Shown: positions 52,542-61,593 of the stretch, piece by piece
Position numbering within the stretch: position 1 is the stretch's first letter
Layout: each line of letters opens with the position of its first letter
Origin: Thiothrix sp. UBA5583
Lineage (GTDB): Bacteria; Pseudomonadota; Gammaproteobacteria; Thiotrichales; Thiotrichaceae
DNA length: 64,000 nucleotides
Direction of reading: 5' to 3'
Assembly: GCA_002425225.1 (NCBI GenBank)
Contig: DILV01000015.1
Coordinates: 26,640 to 90,639 of the forward strand
The notes under the pieces: generated by a model
The model's database searches: none
What the model was told of the DNA's origin: nothing
Seen by the model: the letters and a program-made list of their open reading frames with translations, nothing else
Program-made: the position numbers and the translations under genes

Positions 52542-53153
52542 TCATTGTTTGCGGGCAGCTTCCAACAAGGCATCCTGCCGTTCGTAGGCTTCTACCTCCA
52601 AGGGTGCGGTGTCATAACCCAGCACTTCCAGCTCGGTCAGGTAGCGGCGCATGAAGGTTTCGCGCCCCATGCGGTCATGCTGGGCAATATGCACCAGTTC
52701 GTGGGCGATCACGCCAGGATCTTCGTGCAGGTAAGGTTTCAAGAGAATGGCATAACCCATCGTGCGGGCATCTTCCTTGCCCATGCCACTGGCTTCAGCC
52801 TCAGCTCGTAATTCGACGTTATCCGGCAAGGGAAATGTTTCCAAGACCACAATCCGCACTTTGTCGGGCTGCCGGATATGCAGGGCACGGGCAATATGCA
52901 ATTCCAGCCGACTGAGCGGGCGACCTTGTGCTACCAGCCCGGTTTCGGCTTTGGCGTACCAGTCCAAGAGCAGGGGGAGGAAATGTTCAATTTCCTGTGT
53001 CACTTCAGATGCAGGTGATGCCAATACCTGTTGCTGGGCAGCACTCAACTCGGCAGCATCAGCCTGGCCTCCCAACAGCAGGCAATACACCCCTATGGAC
53101 AGAATAACGGCTCGCATGAATTCCACACTCATTGCCCTAAAAATGGCTTTCAT
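52542..53153 (-). CDS. Secreted HExxH metalloprotease-like protein
   Basis: A 203-aa protein with a signal peptide (MRAVILSIGVYCLLLGGQAD); the true start may be an internal Met at 53117 or 53132. The zinc-binding motif HELVHIAQHDRMG follows DPGVIA, and MGYAILLKPYLHEDP lies before it. This fits an M48-like or DUF4157-like minimal metallopeptidase, but I see no clear third ligand beyond Glu candidates. It is probably periplasmic. Confidence 0.7.
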   Translation of the reverse strand: MKAIFRAMSVEFMRAVILSIGVYCLLLGGQADAAELSAAQQQVLASPASEVTQEIEHFLPLLLDWYAKAETGLVAQGRPLSRLELHIARALHIRQPDKVRIVVLETFPLPDNVELRAEAEASGMGKEDARTMGYAILLKPYLHEDPGVIAHELVHIAQHDRMGRETFMRRYLTELEVLGYDTAPLEVEAYERQDALLEAARKQ

Positions 53154-53302
53154 AACCTGAAAGTGCCAGCACGCAGGAATGGTTTCAGATTAGCGGTACC
53201 CCTGTTTTATCGAAAGAAGATGCCTCATGAAGATTTTTAAACCACGCTACCTACGCTATGCTTGATAACAACCCCATAACCCCCATCAAAAGGACTTGAG
53301 CC

Positions 53303-54604
53303 ATGCCCAACGGCTACACCGCCCGTATCAGACAGGCGCTGCTGGTATTGACTGTAATCCCGGCACTGTTTACCAGCCATACCTTTGCTGCTCCCACTGC
53401 CACGCTCGATATTGCGCAGATTGCCGCCACCATCAAGGCTGCCCGTCCCAAGGTCAGTGACCCGCAAGGCTGGGCGAATGACATTCTGGAAGCACTCCGT
53501 GCCAACAACCTGCCCCGTACCCCGGAAAATATTTGTTCGGTAGTTGCTGTCACCGATCAGGAATCCGCATTCGCTGCCAACCCCGCTGTCCCCAATCTGG
53601 GCAAGCTGTCACAAAAAGCCGTGATTAGCCGCCTCAACCAGTACCCGTTACTGGGCGGCAAAGCTGAAACCCTGATGTACCAGCTTCCCAACCCGCGCCA
53701 AAACTTCATGACACGCATCCGTCAGGCCAAAACCGAGCGCGACCTCGACTGGGCATACCGTGATCTGATCGCCAGCATCGCCCAGGCATACAAGATCAGT
53801 TTCCTCATGAACAGCGACATGGCACGGGATTTTATTGAAAGTCGCAACGAAATCAGCACACTGGGAGCCATGCAGGTGGATGTAGGGTTTGCCGTGCAGC
53901 AGGAAACTGCCCGCCGTGGACGCGCCTTGTCGCTGCAAGAGATTTACCAGTTACGTGATGCGCTTTATACCCGCAAAGTCGGCTTGTATTACGGGGTCGC
54001 CCGTCTGCTGGGCTATGAAACCGGCTACGGTCAGAAACAGTACCGCTTTGCCGACTATAACGCTGGGCGTTACGCCAGCCGCAATGCAGCTTTCCAGACT
54101 GTCGTAGCCAGCTTGGCGAAACAGCCACTGGCAACTGACGGGGATTTGCTGATTTATGACCGAAACGGGGCAGCCACAGCCACCATCAGCAACACCGAAC
54201 AAATGGTAAGGCTGGTAGCCGACAAATACGGCCTGATCTTGCCCGAATCACGCATCCGTAGCGATTTGTTGCAGGAAAAAACTTACGCTTTCAACCAGAC
54301 ATCCACCTACCATACCGTGATGGAAGCCTACCGACTGGTGAAAAAATCTGCCCCACCCTATGCAGTCGTGCCACGCATTGGCCTGCGCAGCAGCAAGACC
54401 TCGCGTTTGCTCACCACCGAACGCTACGCCAACATGGTCAGCAAGCGTTACCAGCGTTGCATGGCACAACCTGCCCGTACCACGACCACCACCACAAGCG
54501 TGCAACAGCCACAGCAGATCAAGCCCCCGCCAGCACCAGTGGCAACTGATCCACGTCCAGCCCCTTCATTTCTGCAAGACTGGGTAAATCGTCAAGCGAT
54601 TTGA
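53303..54604 (+). CDS. DUF1615-family exported protein
   Basis: A 433-aa protein with a signal peptide (residues ~1-29, VLTVIPALFTSHTFA). The body has features of the DUF1615 family, distantly lytic-transglycosylase-like: AVTDQESAFAANPAVPNLGK, SRNEISTLGAMQVDVGFAVQ, YRFADYNAGRYASRNAAFQ. The Glu in DQESAF lies where the catalytic Glu would be expected. The C-terminus is a Thr/Pro-rich low-complexity tail (TTTTTTSVQQPQQIKPPPAP). Its last 86 bp overlap the end of scpB on the other strand. Confidence 0.8.
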   Translation: MPNGYTARIRQALLVLTVIPALFTSHTFAAPTATLDIAQIAATIKAARPKVSDPQGWANDILEALRANNLPRTPENICSVVAVTDQESAFAANPAVPNLGKLSQKAVISRLNQYPLLGGKAETLMYQLPNPRQNFMTRIRQAKTERDLDWAYRDLIASIAQAYKISFLMNSDMARDFIESRNEISTLGAMQVDVGFAVQQETARRGRALSLQEIYQLRDALYTRKVGLYYGVARLLGYETGYGQKQYRFADYNAGRYASRNAAFQTVVASLAKQPLATDGDLLIYDRNGAATATISNTEQMVRLVADKYGLILPESRIRSDLLQEKTYAFNQTSTYHTVMEAYRLVKKSAPPYAVVPRIGLRSSKTSRLLTTERYANMVSKRYQRCMAQPARTTTTTTSVQQPQQIKPPPAPVATDPRPAPSFLQDWVNRQAI

Positions 54605-55073
54605 GGTTGAAATAATCAAGGAACTGACGGGTTGTACCGAGCATTTCCGGCCTGCCGGGCAGTTCCTTGTGCCCGATCACCCGCACCCAGTCGCGTTCCA
54701 GCAAGGTTTTGATAATGCTGGCATTGACCGCTACCCCCCGAATTTCCTCAATCTCGGCGCGGGTGATCGGTTGTCGCCAAGCAATCAGCGCCAGCGTTTC
54801 CAGAAAAGCCCGTGAATACTTTGACGGCTTTTCCTCATGGTGGCGTTGTACCCAGCTTTGGAACGCTACACGGGTTTGCAGACGGAAACCGCTGGCTGTT
54901 TCCACCAGTTCAAAACTCTGCCCGTCACAACTGCCCTGTAACTCCTGCAAGGCGGAACGGATGGCGGAACGGGCAATATGCTCTTCCGGGGCGAAATACC
55001 CTTCCAGTTGCTCCAGCGACAGGGGCTTGTCAGCCGTCAGCAGGATAGCCTGCAAAATGGTTGCCAGTTTCAT
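54519..55073 (-). CDS. scpB: Segregation and condensation protein B
   Basis: This 184-aa protein has two winged helices. LATILQAILLTADKPLSLEQ opens it, and LIAWRQPITRAEIEEIRGVA and RPEMLGTTRQFLDYFNLKSL are diagnostic. ScpB binds ScpA and SMC to form the bacterial condensin. It overlaps scpA by 4 bp. The tail overlaps the DUF1615 gene by 86 bp in the opposite direction, an unusually long convergent overlap for two well-supported genes. Confidence 0.94.
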   Translation of the reverse strand: MKLATILQAILLTADKPLSLEQLEGYFAPEEHIARSAIRSALQELQGSCDGQSFELVETASGFRLQTRVAFQSWVQRHHEEKPSKYSRAFLETLALIAWRQPITRAEIEEIRGVAVNASIIKTLLERDWVRVIGHKELPGRPEMLGTTRQFLDYFNLKSLDDLPSLAEMKGLDVDQLPLVLAGA

Positions 55074-55930
55074 ATTCCAGCCCCCTCCAACACAGCCCCT
55101 ACCGGTCGCACATACAACGGTGCATACGCTCCCTCACTTTGCGTCACATCAATCAGGTGCGCCTTGAGCAATTCCAACACTGCCATCAATGTCACCACCA
55201 CCCCACGCCTGCCCTCTTCCAGACGGAACAGGCTTTCAAACGGCACAAAGGCTTTGCCCTGCAACAAGGCCAGCACATGGGTCATGCGTTCACGGATGGA
55301 GAGGTGTTCACGGCGGATTTGGTGGTGGCTGAACATGTCTGCCCGTTTGAGCACATCCTGAAACGCCAGCAACAGCTCTTGCAGGGAAACCTGTGGTTGT
55401 GGACGGGGTAGTCTGGGGAAATCGGCGGCAGTTTGTGCTAGCCAGTGGTCGCGTTCCAGACGCGGCAAGGTATCCAACTCACCAGCAGCCTGCTTGCACT
55501 GCTCGTATTCTTGCAACTGGCGCATCAATTGGGCACGTGGATCTTCTTCCTCATCTACCATGGCCTGGCGTGGCAACAACAGACGCGACTTGATTTCTGC
55601 CAACATCGCTGCCATCAACAGGTACTCGGCGGCAAGATCAAGGTTGAATTCTTTCATCAACTCGACGTAGGCAACGTATTGCTCGGTGATGTGCGCAATC
55701 GGGATGTCACAGATGTCGAAATTCTGCCGCCGGATCAGGTACAGCAGCAAATCCAGCGGCCCCTCAAAGGCTTCCAGAAATACTTCCAGCGCATCAGGCG
55801 GGATGTACAAATCCTCCGGCATGGCGACGATTTTCTCGCCGCGCACCACCGCAAACGGCATTTCGGTCTGTACCCCCATCCCCCCTTGCGGAGGAAGAAC
55901 TGGGGATGGGGTGAAACCCGTCTCCATCAT
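55070..55930 (-). CDS. scpA: Segregation and condensation protein A (kleisin)
   Basis: A 286-aa kleisin. VFLEAFEGPLDLLLYLIRRQ is the SMC-neck-binding start and AEYLLMAAMLAEIKSRLLLP follows. The C-terminal winged helix is around VVTLMAVLELLKAHLIDVTQ. The first ~23 codons (PSPVLPPQGGMGVQTE) are encoded by a GC-rich palindromic repeat, so the real start may be MPFAVV at 55861 or later. The ATG at 55930 overlaps the trpS stop by 1 bp (TAATG). Confidence 0.92.
   Translation of the reverse strand: MMETGFTPSPVLPPQGGMGVQTEMPFAVVRGEKIVAMPEDLYIPPDALEVFLEAFEGPLDLLLYLIRRQNFDICDIPIAHITEQYVAYVELMKEFNLDLAAEYLLMAAMLAEIKSRLLLPRQAMVDEEEDPRAQLMRQLQEYEQCKQAAGELDTLPRLERDHWLAQTAADFPRLPRPQPQVSLQELLLAFQDVLKRADMFSHHQIRREHLSIRERMTHVLALLQGKAFVPFESLFRLEEGRRGVVVTLMAVLELLKAHLIDVTQSEGAYAPLYVRPVGAVLEGAGI
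55874..55911. repeat. GC-rich palindrome at the scpA 5' end
   Basis: CCCCATCCCC and GGGGATGGGG pair around an 18-nt centre. The left arm resembles the repeat at 61523-61580. It sits inside or directly before the scpA coding region. Confidence 0.6.
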
Positions 55931-57147
55931 TAATAATGGGTAAACCGTGCCGCTGACATCACTTCTGCCATGGTTGCAGCCGCCACCTTGCGGGCAGCTT
56001 CCGCCCCTTCCCTCAAGATGTCTCGTACCCGCGTGCGATCGGCTTCAAACTCGGCAGCTCGTTGCTGGATAGGAGCCAGTTCAGCTTGTACAGCAGCAAT
56101 CACTGGCTGCTTGCAATCAATGCAACCGATACCAGCACTGCGACAACCTTCCTGTACCCACTGTTTGGTTTTGTCATCGGAATAGACCTCGTGGAACTGC
56201 CAGACAGGGCAACGTGCCGGATCACCGGGATCCGTGCGGCGCACCCGATTGGTGTCGGTTGGCATAGTGCGGATTTTCTTTTCCACATTTGCTGGTGTTT
56301 CCCGCAACGACAGCGTGTTGTTGTAGGATTTGGACATCTTCTGCCCATCCAGCCCCGGCATTCTGGAGGCTTTGGTCAGAGCTGCCTGTGGTTCAGGCAG
56401 AATGATCTTGCCGGAACCTTCCAGATAACCCAACAAGCGTTCACGATCGTCTGCACTGACATTATGCTGCGCTTCCAGCAACGCATGACCTGCCGCCAGG
56501 GCTTCTGCATCGCCTTTTTCCTGATATTGGCGACGCAAGTCACGGTAGCGTTTCGCATCTTTCTTGCCCATTTTACTGATGGCCTGTTCCGCCTTCTCCT
56601 CAAAGCCTGTCTCGCGCCCGTATAAGTGGTTAAAACGGCGGGCAACTTCGCGGGTTAACTCAATATGTGCCACTTGGTCTTCGCCAACAGGGACTAAATC
56701 CGCCTTGTAAATCAGAATATCTGCCGATTGCAACAAGGGGTAGCCAAGAAAACCGTAAGTTGCCAGATCGCGTTCTTTCAGTTTTTCCTGCTGATCCTTG
56801 TAGGTCGGCACACGTTCCAGCCAGCCCAGCGGGGTAATCATCGACAGTAACAGATGCAGCTCAGCATGTTGTGGCACGTGTGACTGGGTAAATACGGTAG
56901 CAAGTTTGGGGTCAATTCCTGCTGCCAGCCAATCAATTGCCATGTCTTCCACATGCAGGGAAATGTTATCGGGCGTTTCATAATGGGTGGTGAGGGCGTG
57001 CCAATCTGCCACGAAAAAGAAACACTCGTAGTTGTGCTGCATTTCCACCCAGTTTTTCAGAACACCATGATAATGCCCCAGATGCAGCAAACCGGTCGGA
57101 CGCATCCCGGACAGGACACGCTGTTTATGCGAAGGCGTATTACTCAC
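55930..57147 (-). CDS. trpS: Tryptophanyl-tRNA synthetase
   Basis: This 405-aa class I synthetase starts at GTG 57147 with AAAGGTA upstream. Key motifs are SGMRPTGLLHLGHYHGVLKN (HIGH-type) and DGQKMSKSYNNTLSL (KMSKS). The middle contains a charged insertion (KKDAKRYRDLRRQYQEKGDA) that makes it longer than the ~330-aa standard form, as in the long TrpRS group of proteobacteria. It is the first gene of a probable trpS-scpA-scpB operon. Confidence 0.94.
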   Translation of the reverse strand: MSNTPSHKQRVLSGMRPTGLLHLGHYHGVLKNWVEMQHNYECFFFVADWHALTTHYETPDNISLHVEDMAIDWLAAGIDPKLATVFTQSHVPQHAELHLLLSMITPLGWLERVPTYKDQQEKLKERDLATYGFLGYPLLQSADILIYKADLVPVGEDQVAHIELTREVARRFNHLYGRETGFEEKAEQAISKMGKKDAKRYRDLRRQYQEKGDAEALAAGHALLEAQHNVSADDRERLLGYLEGSGKIILPEPQAALTKASRMPGLDGQKMSKSYNNTLSLRETPANVEKKIRTMPTDTNRVRRTDPGDPARCPVWQFHEVYSDDKTKQWVQEGCRSAGIGCIDCKQPVIAAVQAELAPIQQRAAEFEADRTRVRDILREGAEAARKVAAATMAEVMSAARFTHY

Positions 57148-57166
57148 GTGGCTACCTTTCTATAAA

Positions 57167-57841
57167 TCAAACAATAATATCTATCAACAGGCTGTAAAGG
57201 ACATCAATAACAGGCCACATGACCCGATCAAGTACCCCCAGCAGCATCAGGCCAATCAGGATCGGGAAACCATACGGCTCAATCCTGTCCAGCAAATCAG
57301 CCACCGAACGTGGAACCAGACCTGCCAATACCCGTCCCCCATCCAACGGCGGGATCGGCAACAGGTTCAGTACCAGTAGTACCAGATTGAAAACCAGCCC
57401 GATCCTTGCCATGGTGATGAAACCGTCACCGATATTTTCATCGGGAATGGCATAGGCAAATACCGCCAGCATCAGCACCCAGAAAACCGCCATGAGGAAA
57501 TTGGCCAACGGCCCGGCAATCGCCACGATAGCCATGTCCCGGCGTGGCTGACGCAGGTTGCGGGTATTGACCGGAATCGGCTTTGCCCAACCAAACGCGA
57601 ACGGTTGCCCAATTGTCAGCATGGAAAACACCAGCATCCCCAGCGGCAAGGCAACCGTACCCACCGGGTCAATATGCCGCAACGGGTTGACCGTCAGCCG
57701 TCCCAACATTTTCGCAGTACTGTCACCCAGCTTGTGCGCAACCCAGCCATGCGCTACCTCATGCAAGGTAATCGCAAACAGCACAGGAATTGCCCCCGCC
57801 GCAATCAGGCGGATCAGATAACCAATGTCGATTTCATCCAT
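57167..57841 (-). CDS. Site-2-protease family membrane metallopeptidase (M50)
   Basis: This 224-aa protein has about five membrane helices, the zinc motif LFAITLHEVAHGWVAHKLGD (HEVAH) and the second site LNLLPIPPLDGGRVLAGL with the ligand Asp. This is the small YwhC-like group of site-2 proteases without PDZ domains. It probably cleaves membrane peptides or anti-sigma factors. It lies between trpS and the YciO gene on the same strand, 3 bp after the latter. Confidence 0.92.
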   Translation of the reverse strand: MDEIDIGYLIRLIAAGAIPVLFAITLHEVAHGWVAHKLGDSTAKMLGRLTVNPLRHIDPVGTVALPLGMLVFSMLTIGQPFAFGWAKPIPVNTRNLRQPRRDMAIVAIAGPLANFLMAVFWVLMLAVFAYAIPDENIGDGFITMARIGLVFNLVLLVLNLLPIPPLDGGRVLAGLVPRSVADLLDRIEPYGFPILIGLMLLGVLDRVMWPVIDVLYSLLIDIIV

Positions 57842-57844
57842 GTC

Positions 57845-58471
57845 TTAATGCTCCACCAACCAATCGATGCTGCCCTTGCCCTCCCTGCGGACTACCGGAC
57901 GGTCTTCCAGCAAATCCACCACCGTGGTTGGTTCATACCCGCAGAAACCGCCGTCGATGATCAGGTCGACCTGATGTTCCAGCGACAGGCGGATCTGGTA
58001 AGGGTCAACCATTGGCAACTCATCACCGGGCAAAATCAGGGTACTGGACATCAACGGCTCGTTCAGTTCCTGTAAAAGTGCCTGAGTGACAATATGATCC
58101 GGCAAACGGATACCGATTGTCTTGCGCTTGGGGTTTTGCAAACGGCGCGGCACTTCACGGGTCGCTGACAGAATGAAGGTATACGGCCCTGGTGTCAGCG
58201 ACTTGATCAAGCGGTAATTGATGTTGTCGATGATGGCGTAAGTGGAAATTTCCGACAAATCACGGCAAACCAAAGTGAAATTGTGCTTGTTGTCAAGACG
58301 GCGGATACGCTGGATACGTTCCATCGCAGCTTTGTCCCCCAGATGGCAGCCAATGGCGTAACTGGAATCCGTGGGGAATACCACAACGCCACCCTCACGG
58401 ATGATCTGTACCGCCTGACGCACCAAACGTACCTGGGGGTTTTCGGGGTGAATTTGAAAATACTGACTCAT
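57845..58471 (-). CDS. YciO-type TsaC/YrdC-domain protein
   Basis: A 208-aa protein that begins SQYFQIHPENPQVRLVRQAV, as YciO does. The nucleotide and bicarbonate binding core includes GGVVVFPTDSSYAIGCHLGD, RIQRIRRLDNKHNFTLVCRD, LTPGPYTFILSATREVPRRL and TIGIRLPDHIVTQALL. TsaC/Sua5 enzymes make threonylcarbamoyl-AMP for tRNA t6A; YciO paralogues have the same fold and a less certain role. It shares an operon with the site-2 protease. Confidence 0.88.
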   Translation of the reverse strand: MSQYFQIHPENPQVRLVRQAVQIIREGGVVVFPTDSSYAIGCHLGDKAAMERIQRIRRLDNKHNFTLVCRDLSEISTYAIIDNINYRLIKSLTPGPYTFILSATREVPRRLQNPKRKTIGIRLPDHIVTQALLQELNEPLMSSTLILPGDELPMVDPYQIRLSLEHQVDLIIDGGFCGYEPTTVVDLLEDRPVVRREGKGSIDWLVEH

Positions 58472-58522
58472 TGTCCAATTATCGTTTAGAATGCTTAACT
58501 TTAACCGATTATACCAACTAGC

Positions 58523-59140
58523 ATGAAGTTTCTGTTCGACTTTTTCCCGGTTGTGCTTTTCTTTCTGGTGTACAAGTTCTTCGGCGACCTGCCGCCTGCC
58601 TGGATCGGGATAGCCAATCAGTTTCCTTTCATGTCACTTAACCAGAACGAACCCAAAGATGCCATCCTGTTGGCGACATTGGTCATCATTCTGGCGACCA
58701 TCCTGCAAAACGTGCTGTACTTTGCCATGCATCGCCGCTTCGAGCGTATGCACCTGATCACCTTGGGCATCCTGCTGGCATTCGGCACACTGACCCTGTT
58801 CCTGAAAGACCCGCTATTCATCAAATGGAAAGTGAGCATCATCAACTGGGCATTTGCCATTGCCTTCATTGCCAGCCAATACATTGGTACGCGCAAAACA
58901 CTGGTGGAGCGCATGATGTCGCAAGCCATCCAAACCACACCTGACGTATGGAAGCGGGTCAACCTGATGTGGGCGGTGTTCTTTGTCGCCGTTGGCATCC
59001 TGAACCTGATCGTTGCCTACGGCTTCAGTGAGGATGCCTGGGTTGACTTCAAACTATTTGGGGTATTGGGACTGACATTTGTCTTTGTCATTGCCCAAGC
59101 CATCTACCTGCAAAAGCACGCCACAGAAAGTGGTCAATAG
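58523..59140 (+). CDS. yciB: YciB/IspZ-type inner-membrane septation protein A
   Basis: A 205-aa protein with about five membrane spans. The start MKFLFDFFPVVLFFLVYKFF is diagnostic of YciB. WVDFKLFGVLGLTFVFVIAQ and AVFFVAVGILNLIVAYGFSE are also conserved. YciB affects cell envelope synthesis and division. The YciI-family gene follows after 26 bp, as in enterobacteria (yciB near yciI). Confidence 0.93.
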   Translation: MKFLFDFFPVVLFFLVYKFFGDLPPAWIGIANQFPFMSLNQNEPKDAILLATLVIILATILQNVLYFAMHRRFERMHLITLGILLAFGTLTLFLKDPLFIKWKVSIINWAFAIAFIASQYIGTRKTLVERMMSQAIQTTPDVWKRVNLMWAVFFVAVGILNLIVAYGFSEDAWVDFKLFGVLGLTFVFVIAQAIYLQKHATESGQ

Positions 59141-59166
59141 TTACTAAATTGTAAGGATCATCATTC

Positions 59167-59466
59167 ATGTTATATGTCATTATCGGCGAAGATGTGGACG
59201 GCAGCCTGGAACAGCGGCTGGCAGCACGCCCCGCGCATCTGGAACGCCTGTTTGCACTACGCGATGCAGGCCGCCTGTTCGTGGCAGGCCCCAACCCGGC
59301 GATTGACAACAACGATCCTGGTGCGGCTGGTTTCACAGGCAGCATCATCATTGCAGAATTTGATTCACTGGACGCAGCACAAGCCTGGGCAGATGCTGAC
59401 CCCTACAAGGCAGCAGACGTATACCGGCAAGTGACCGTCAAACCCTTTAAGAAAGTACTACCTTAA
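59167..59466 (+). CDS. YciI-family protein
   Basis: This 99-aa protein has the YciI ferredoxin-like alpha/beta barrel: [40 protein letters not shown] and [20 protein letters not shown]. The conserved His-Asp pair of the family is partly seen (RPAHLERL). The biochemical role is unclear. It is cotranscribed with yciB and followed after 22 bp by the PpiC-type isomerase gene. Confidence 0.9.
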   Translation: MLYVIIGEDVDGSLEQRLAARPAHLERLFALRDAGRLFVAGPNPAIDNNDPGAAGFTGSIIIAEFDSLDAAQAWADADPYKAADVYRQVTVKPFKKVLP

Positions 59467-59488
59467 AAACACGAGGAAAACCAACAAA

Positions 59489-60364
59489 ATGAAAGCTAAC
59501 AAAATCATCGCAACAGGACTCGTTGGGCTAAGCCTGCTGGCAGGTTCCCTGTACGCCGAAGACGCTAAAGTGGTGGCAACTGTCAACGGCACCAACATTG
59601 ACAAGGCAACACTGGATAGCGTGAAAGAAATGGTACGTCGCTCCACCCAAGGCGACCAAGTTGACAGCAAAGGCATTCTGGATGACCTGATCATCACCGA
59701 ACTGGCACGTCAGGAAGCCAACAAATCCGGTCTTGCCGAACGGGAAGATGTCAAAAACAAGGTCAAGGATTTCACCGACAAACTGGTGCTGAATGCCTGG
59801 ACTCAAGAAAAAGCAGCGTCATTCAAACCGTCTGATGATGAACTGAAAAAGCTCTATGAAGAACGTACCAGCACTGACAAACAGGAATACAAGGCTCGCC
59901 ACATCCTGATGAAAACCAAGGAAGAAGCTCAAGGCATCATCAAGGATCTGGAAAACAAGGTGGATTTCGCGGATCTGGCCAAAAAATCTTCTGACGGCCC
60001 ATCTGCTGCTATGGGTGGCGACTTGGGCTGGTTCAAGCTCAGCACCATGGTGAAACCGTTTGGCGATGCCGTTGCCAAAATGGAACCCGGCACTATCACC
60101 AAGGAACCCGTTCAAACTGAATTCGGCTGGCACGTCATCAAACTGGAAGAACGCCGCGACGTAAAACCACCTGAATTCGATGCCCTCAAACCGCAACTGG
60201 AACGCGAATACCAGCAGAAGAAAATGCTGGCGTATATGGAAGAACTGCGCTCCAAAGCTGATGTGAAAGTCATGCTGCCAGAAGAAAAACCGGAAGAAAA
60301 GAAGGCAGAGGAGCCAAAAGCAGACACCAAACCTGCTGAAGCCAAGCCAGAAGAGAAGAAGTAA
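59489..60364 (+). CDS. Parvulin-type peptidyl-prolyl isomerase, exported (PpiC/SurA-like)
   Basis: A 291-aa protein with a signal peptide (ANKIIATGLVGLSLLAGSLY). A SurA-like helical region follows, then a PpiC parvulin domain (EYKARHILMKTKEEAQGIIK, SAAMGGDLGWFKLSTMVKPF, VQTEFGWHVIKLEERRD). The last ~30 residues are a Lys/Glu/Pro/Ala-rich tail. It probably folds periplasmic or outer-membrane proteins. A palindromic repeat with terminator character follows. Confidence 0.92.
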   Translation: MKANKIIATGLVGLSLLAGSLYAEDAKVVATVNGTNIDKATLDSVKEMVRRSTQGDQVDSKGILDDLIITELARQEANKSGLAEREDVKNKVKDFTDKLVLNAWTQEKAASFKPSDDELKKLYEERTSTDKQEYKARHILMKTKEEAQGIIKDLENKVDFADLAKKSSDGPSAAMGGDLGWFKLSTMVKPFGDAVAKMEPGTITKEPVQTEFGWHVIKLEERRDVKPPEFDALKPQLEREYQQKKMLAYMEELRSKADVKVMLPEEKPEEKKAEEPKADTKPAEAKPEEKK

Positions 60365-60365
60365 A

Positions 60366-60412
60366 ACCCTCACCACCCCAGCCCCTCTCCTTCTTCAAAG
60401 CGAGAGGGGCTT
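60366..60412 (+). repeat. GC-rich palindromic repeat with terminator-like hairpin
   Basis: ACCCTCACCACCCCAGCCCC belongs to the repeat family at 14922 and 21160. GCCCCTCTC and GAGAGGGGC form a 9-bp stem followed by TTTAAGG, just after the isomerase gene, so it probably terminates yciB-yciI-ppi transcription. Confidence 0.7.
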
Positions 60413-60493
60413 TAAGGCTTCTCGACATCATCTGCAACAAGCATTATCTTTCCAGCAAAGCCCACCACAATCAAACACAGCAAGGGAGCATCC

Positions 60494-61522
60494 ATGAAGC
60501 CTGAATGGAAAAATTTTCTGATTGATTTCGGCGCAGAATTTGAGGGTGATTCACTCGTTTCTTTCGGCAACCCCGAACGGGAACGTCGTATCCCCCCACA
60601 AGGTGCCATCCTCTGTGATCTGTCACATTTCGGCCTGATCAGTGTCAGTGGCGCAGATGCCGAAGCCTTTTTGCAAGGCCAGTTGACCAATGACATCAAA
60701 CAGGTGACAGACAGCCTTTCCCAGCTCAGTGCCTATTGCACGCCGAAAGGCCGCGCACTGGCAACCTTCTTTGTCACCAAACGCCAGGGCGTGTATTACC
60801 TGAGCGTGGCGCGGGATCTGCTGGAACCGATCCTCAAACGCCTGCGCATGTATGTGCTGCGCTCAAAAGTCGTGCTGGAAGATGCCAGTGCCAGTCTGGT
60901 GCATTTTGGCTATGCCGCGCCCGATGGCGACCAGCAATTGCTGGAAATCCTTGGCAAAGCCCCTGCCCACGCCTACGACACCGTACAGGTCGGCAACCTG
61001 ACCATCATGCGCCAGCCTGCACCTATCCCGCGCTTCAAGATTCTGGGCGAACTGGATGAAGCCATGAAGCTGTGGCAACGCCTCAACGTCAATACCGCCT
61101 GCGTAGGCCGCAGTAGCTGGGAATATTTCAACGTGATGTCGGGCGTACCGATGGTGACACTTGCCAGCAGCGAAGCCTGGGTTCCGCAAATGATGAACAT
61201 GCACCTGATCAACGGCGTCAGTTTCACCAAAGGCTGTTTCCCTGGTCAGGAAATCGTTGCCCGCCTCAAATACCTGGGCAAGAGCAAACGGCAGATGTAC
61301 CGCATCGGTATCCCGCATTGCGTAAAAACACCGGCGGTGGGAACCAACATCACCAGCAGCACTGACCCGGAAGCCGGAACTATCCTCAACGCCACCCTCA
61401 ACCCGGATGGTTATGTGGAAGCCTTAGCCGTGATGAAAATTGCGGAAGCGGCAAACCCGCTGCATCTGGGGGAATATGCGGTGAAAGTGCTGGAGTTGCC
61501 TTACGAGCTGGAAGCAGAATAA
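60494..61522 (+). CDS. ygfZ: YgfZ, folate-binding Fe-S/tRNA-modification factor
   Basis: A 342-aa member of the aminomethyltransferase-like fold. CDLSHFGLISVSGADAEAFL and LQGQLTNDIKQVTDSLSQLS are typical. The signature NGVSFTKGCFPGQEIVARLK contains the conserved Cys and the KGCxxGQE motif. YgfZ binds tetrahydrofolate and helps maintain or repair certain Fe-S enzymes, including MiaB-type tRNA modifiers. It is convergent with icd across a palindromic repeat. Confidence 0.94.
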   Translation: MKPEWKNFLIDFGAEFEGDSLVSFGNPERERRIPPQGAILCDLSHFGLISVSGADAEAFLQGQLTNDIKQVTDSLSQLSAYCTPKGRALATFFVTKRQGVYYLSVARDLLEPILKRLRMYVLRSKVVLEDASASLVHFGYAAPDGDQQLLEILGKAPAHAYDTVQVGNLTIMRQPAPIPRFKILGELDEAMKLWQRLNVNTACVGRSSWEYFNVMSGVPMVTLASSEAWVPQMMNMHLINGVSFTKGCFPGQEIVARLKYLGKSKRQMYRIGIPHCVKTPAVGTNITSSTDPEAGTILNATLNPDGYVEALAVMKIAEAANPLHLGEYAVKVLELPYELEAE

Positions 61523-61580
61523 TCCCCCCATCCCCGACCCTTCCCCCGCAAGGGGTGAAGGGAGCAAGAGGGAAGGAGGG
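61523..61580. repeat. GC-rich repeat between convergent ygfZ and icd
   Basis: CCCCCCATCCCCGACCCTTC and CCCGCAAGGGGTGAAGGG form a hairpin, followed by a purine-rich stretch (GGAGCAAGAGGGAAGGAGGG) that resembles the centre of the 14922 element. It may end transcription from both sides. Confidence 0.6.
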
Positions 61581-61593
61581 TTTGTTTTAGCCG

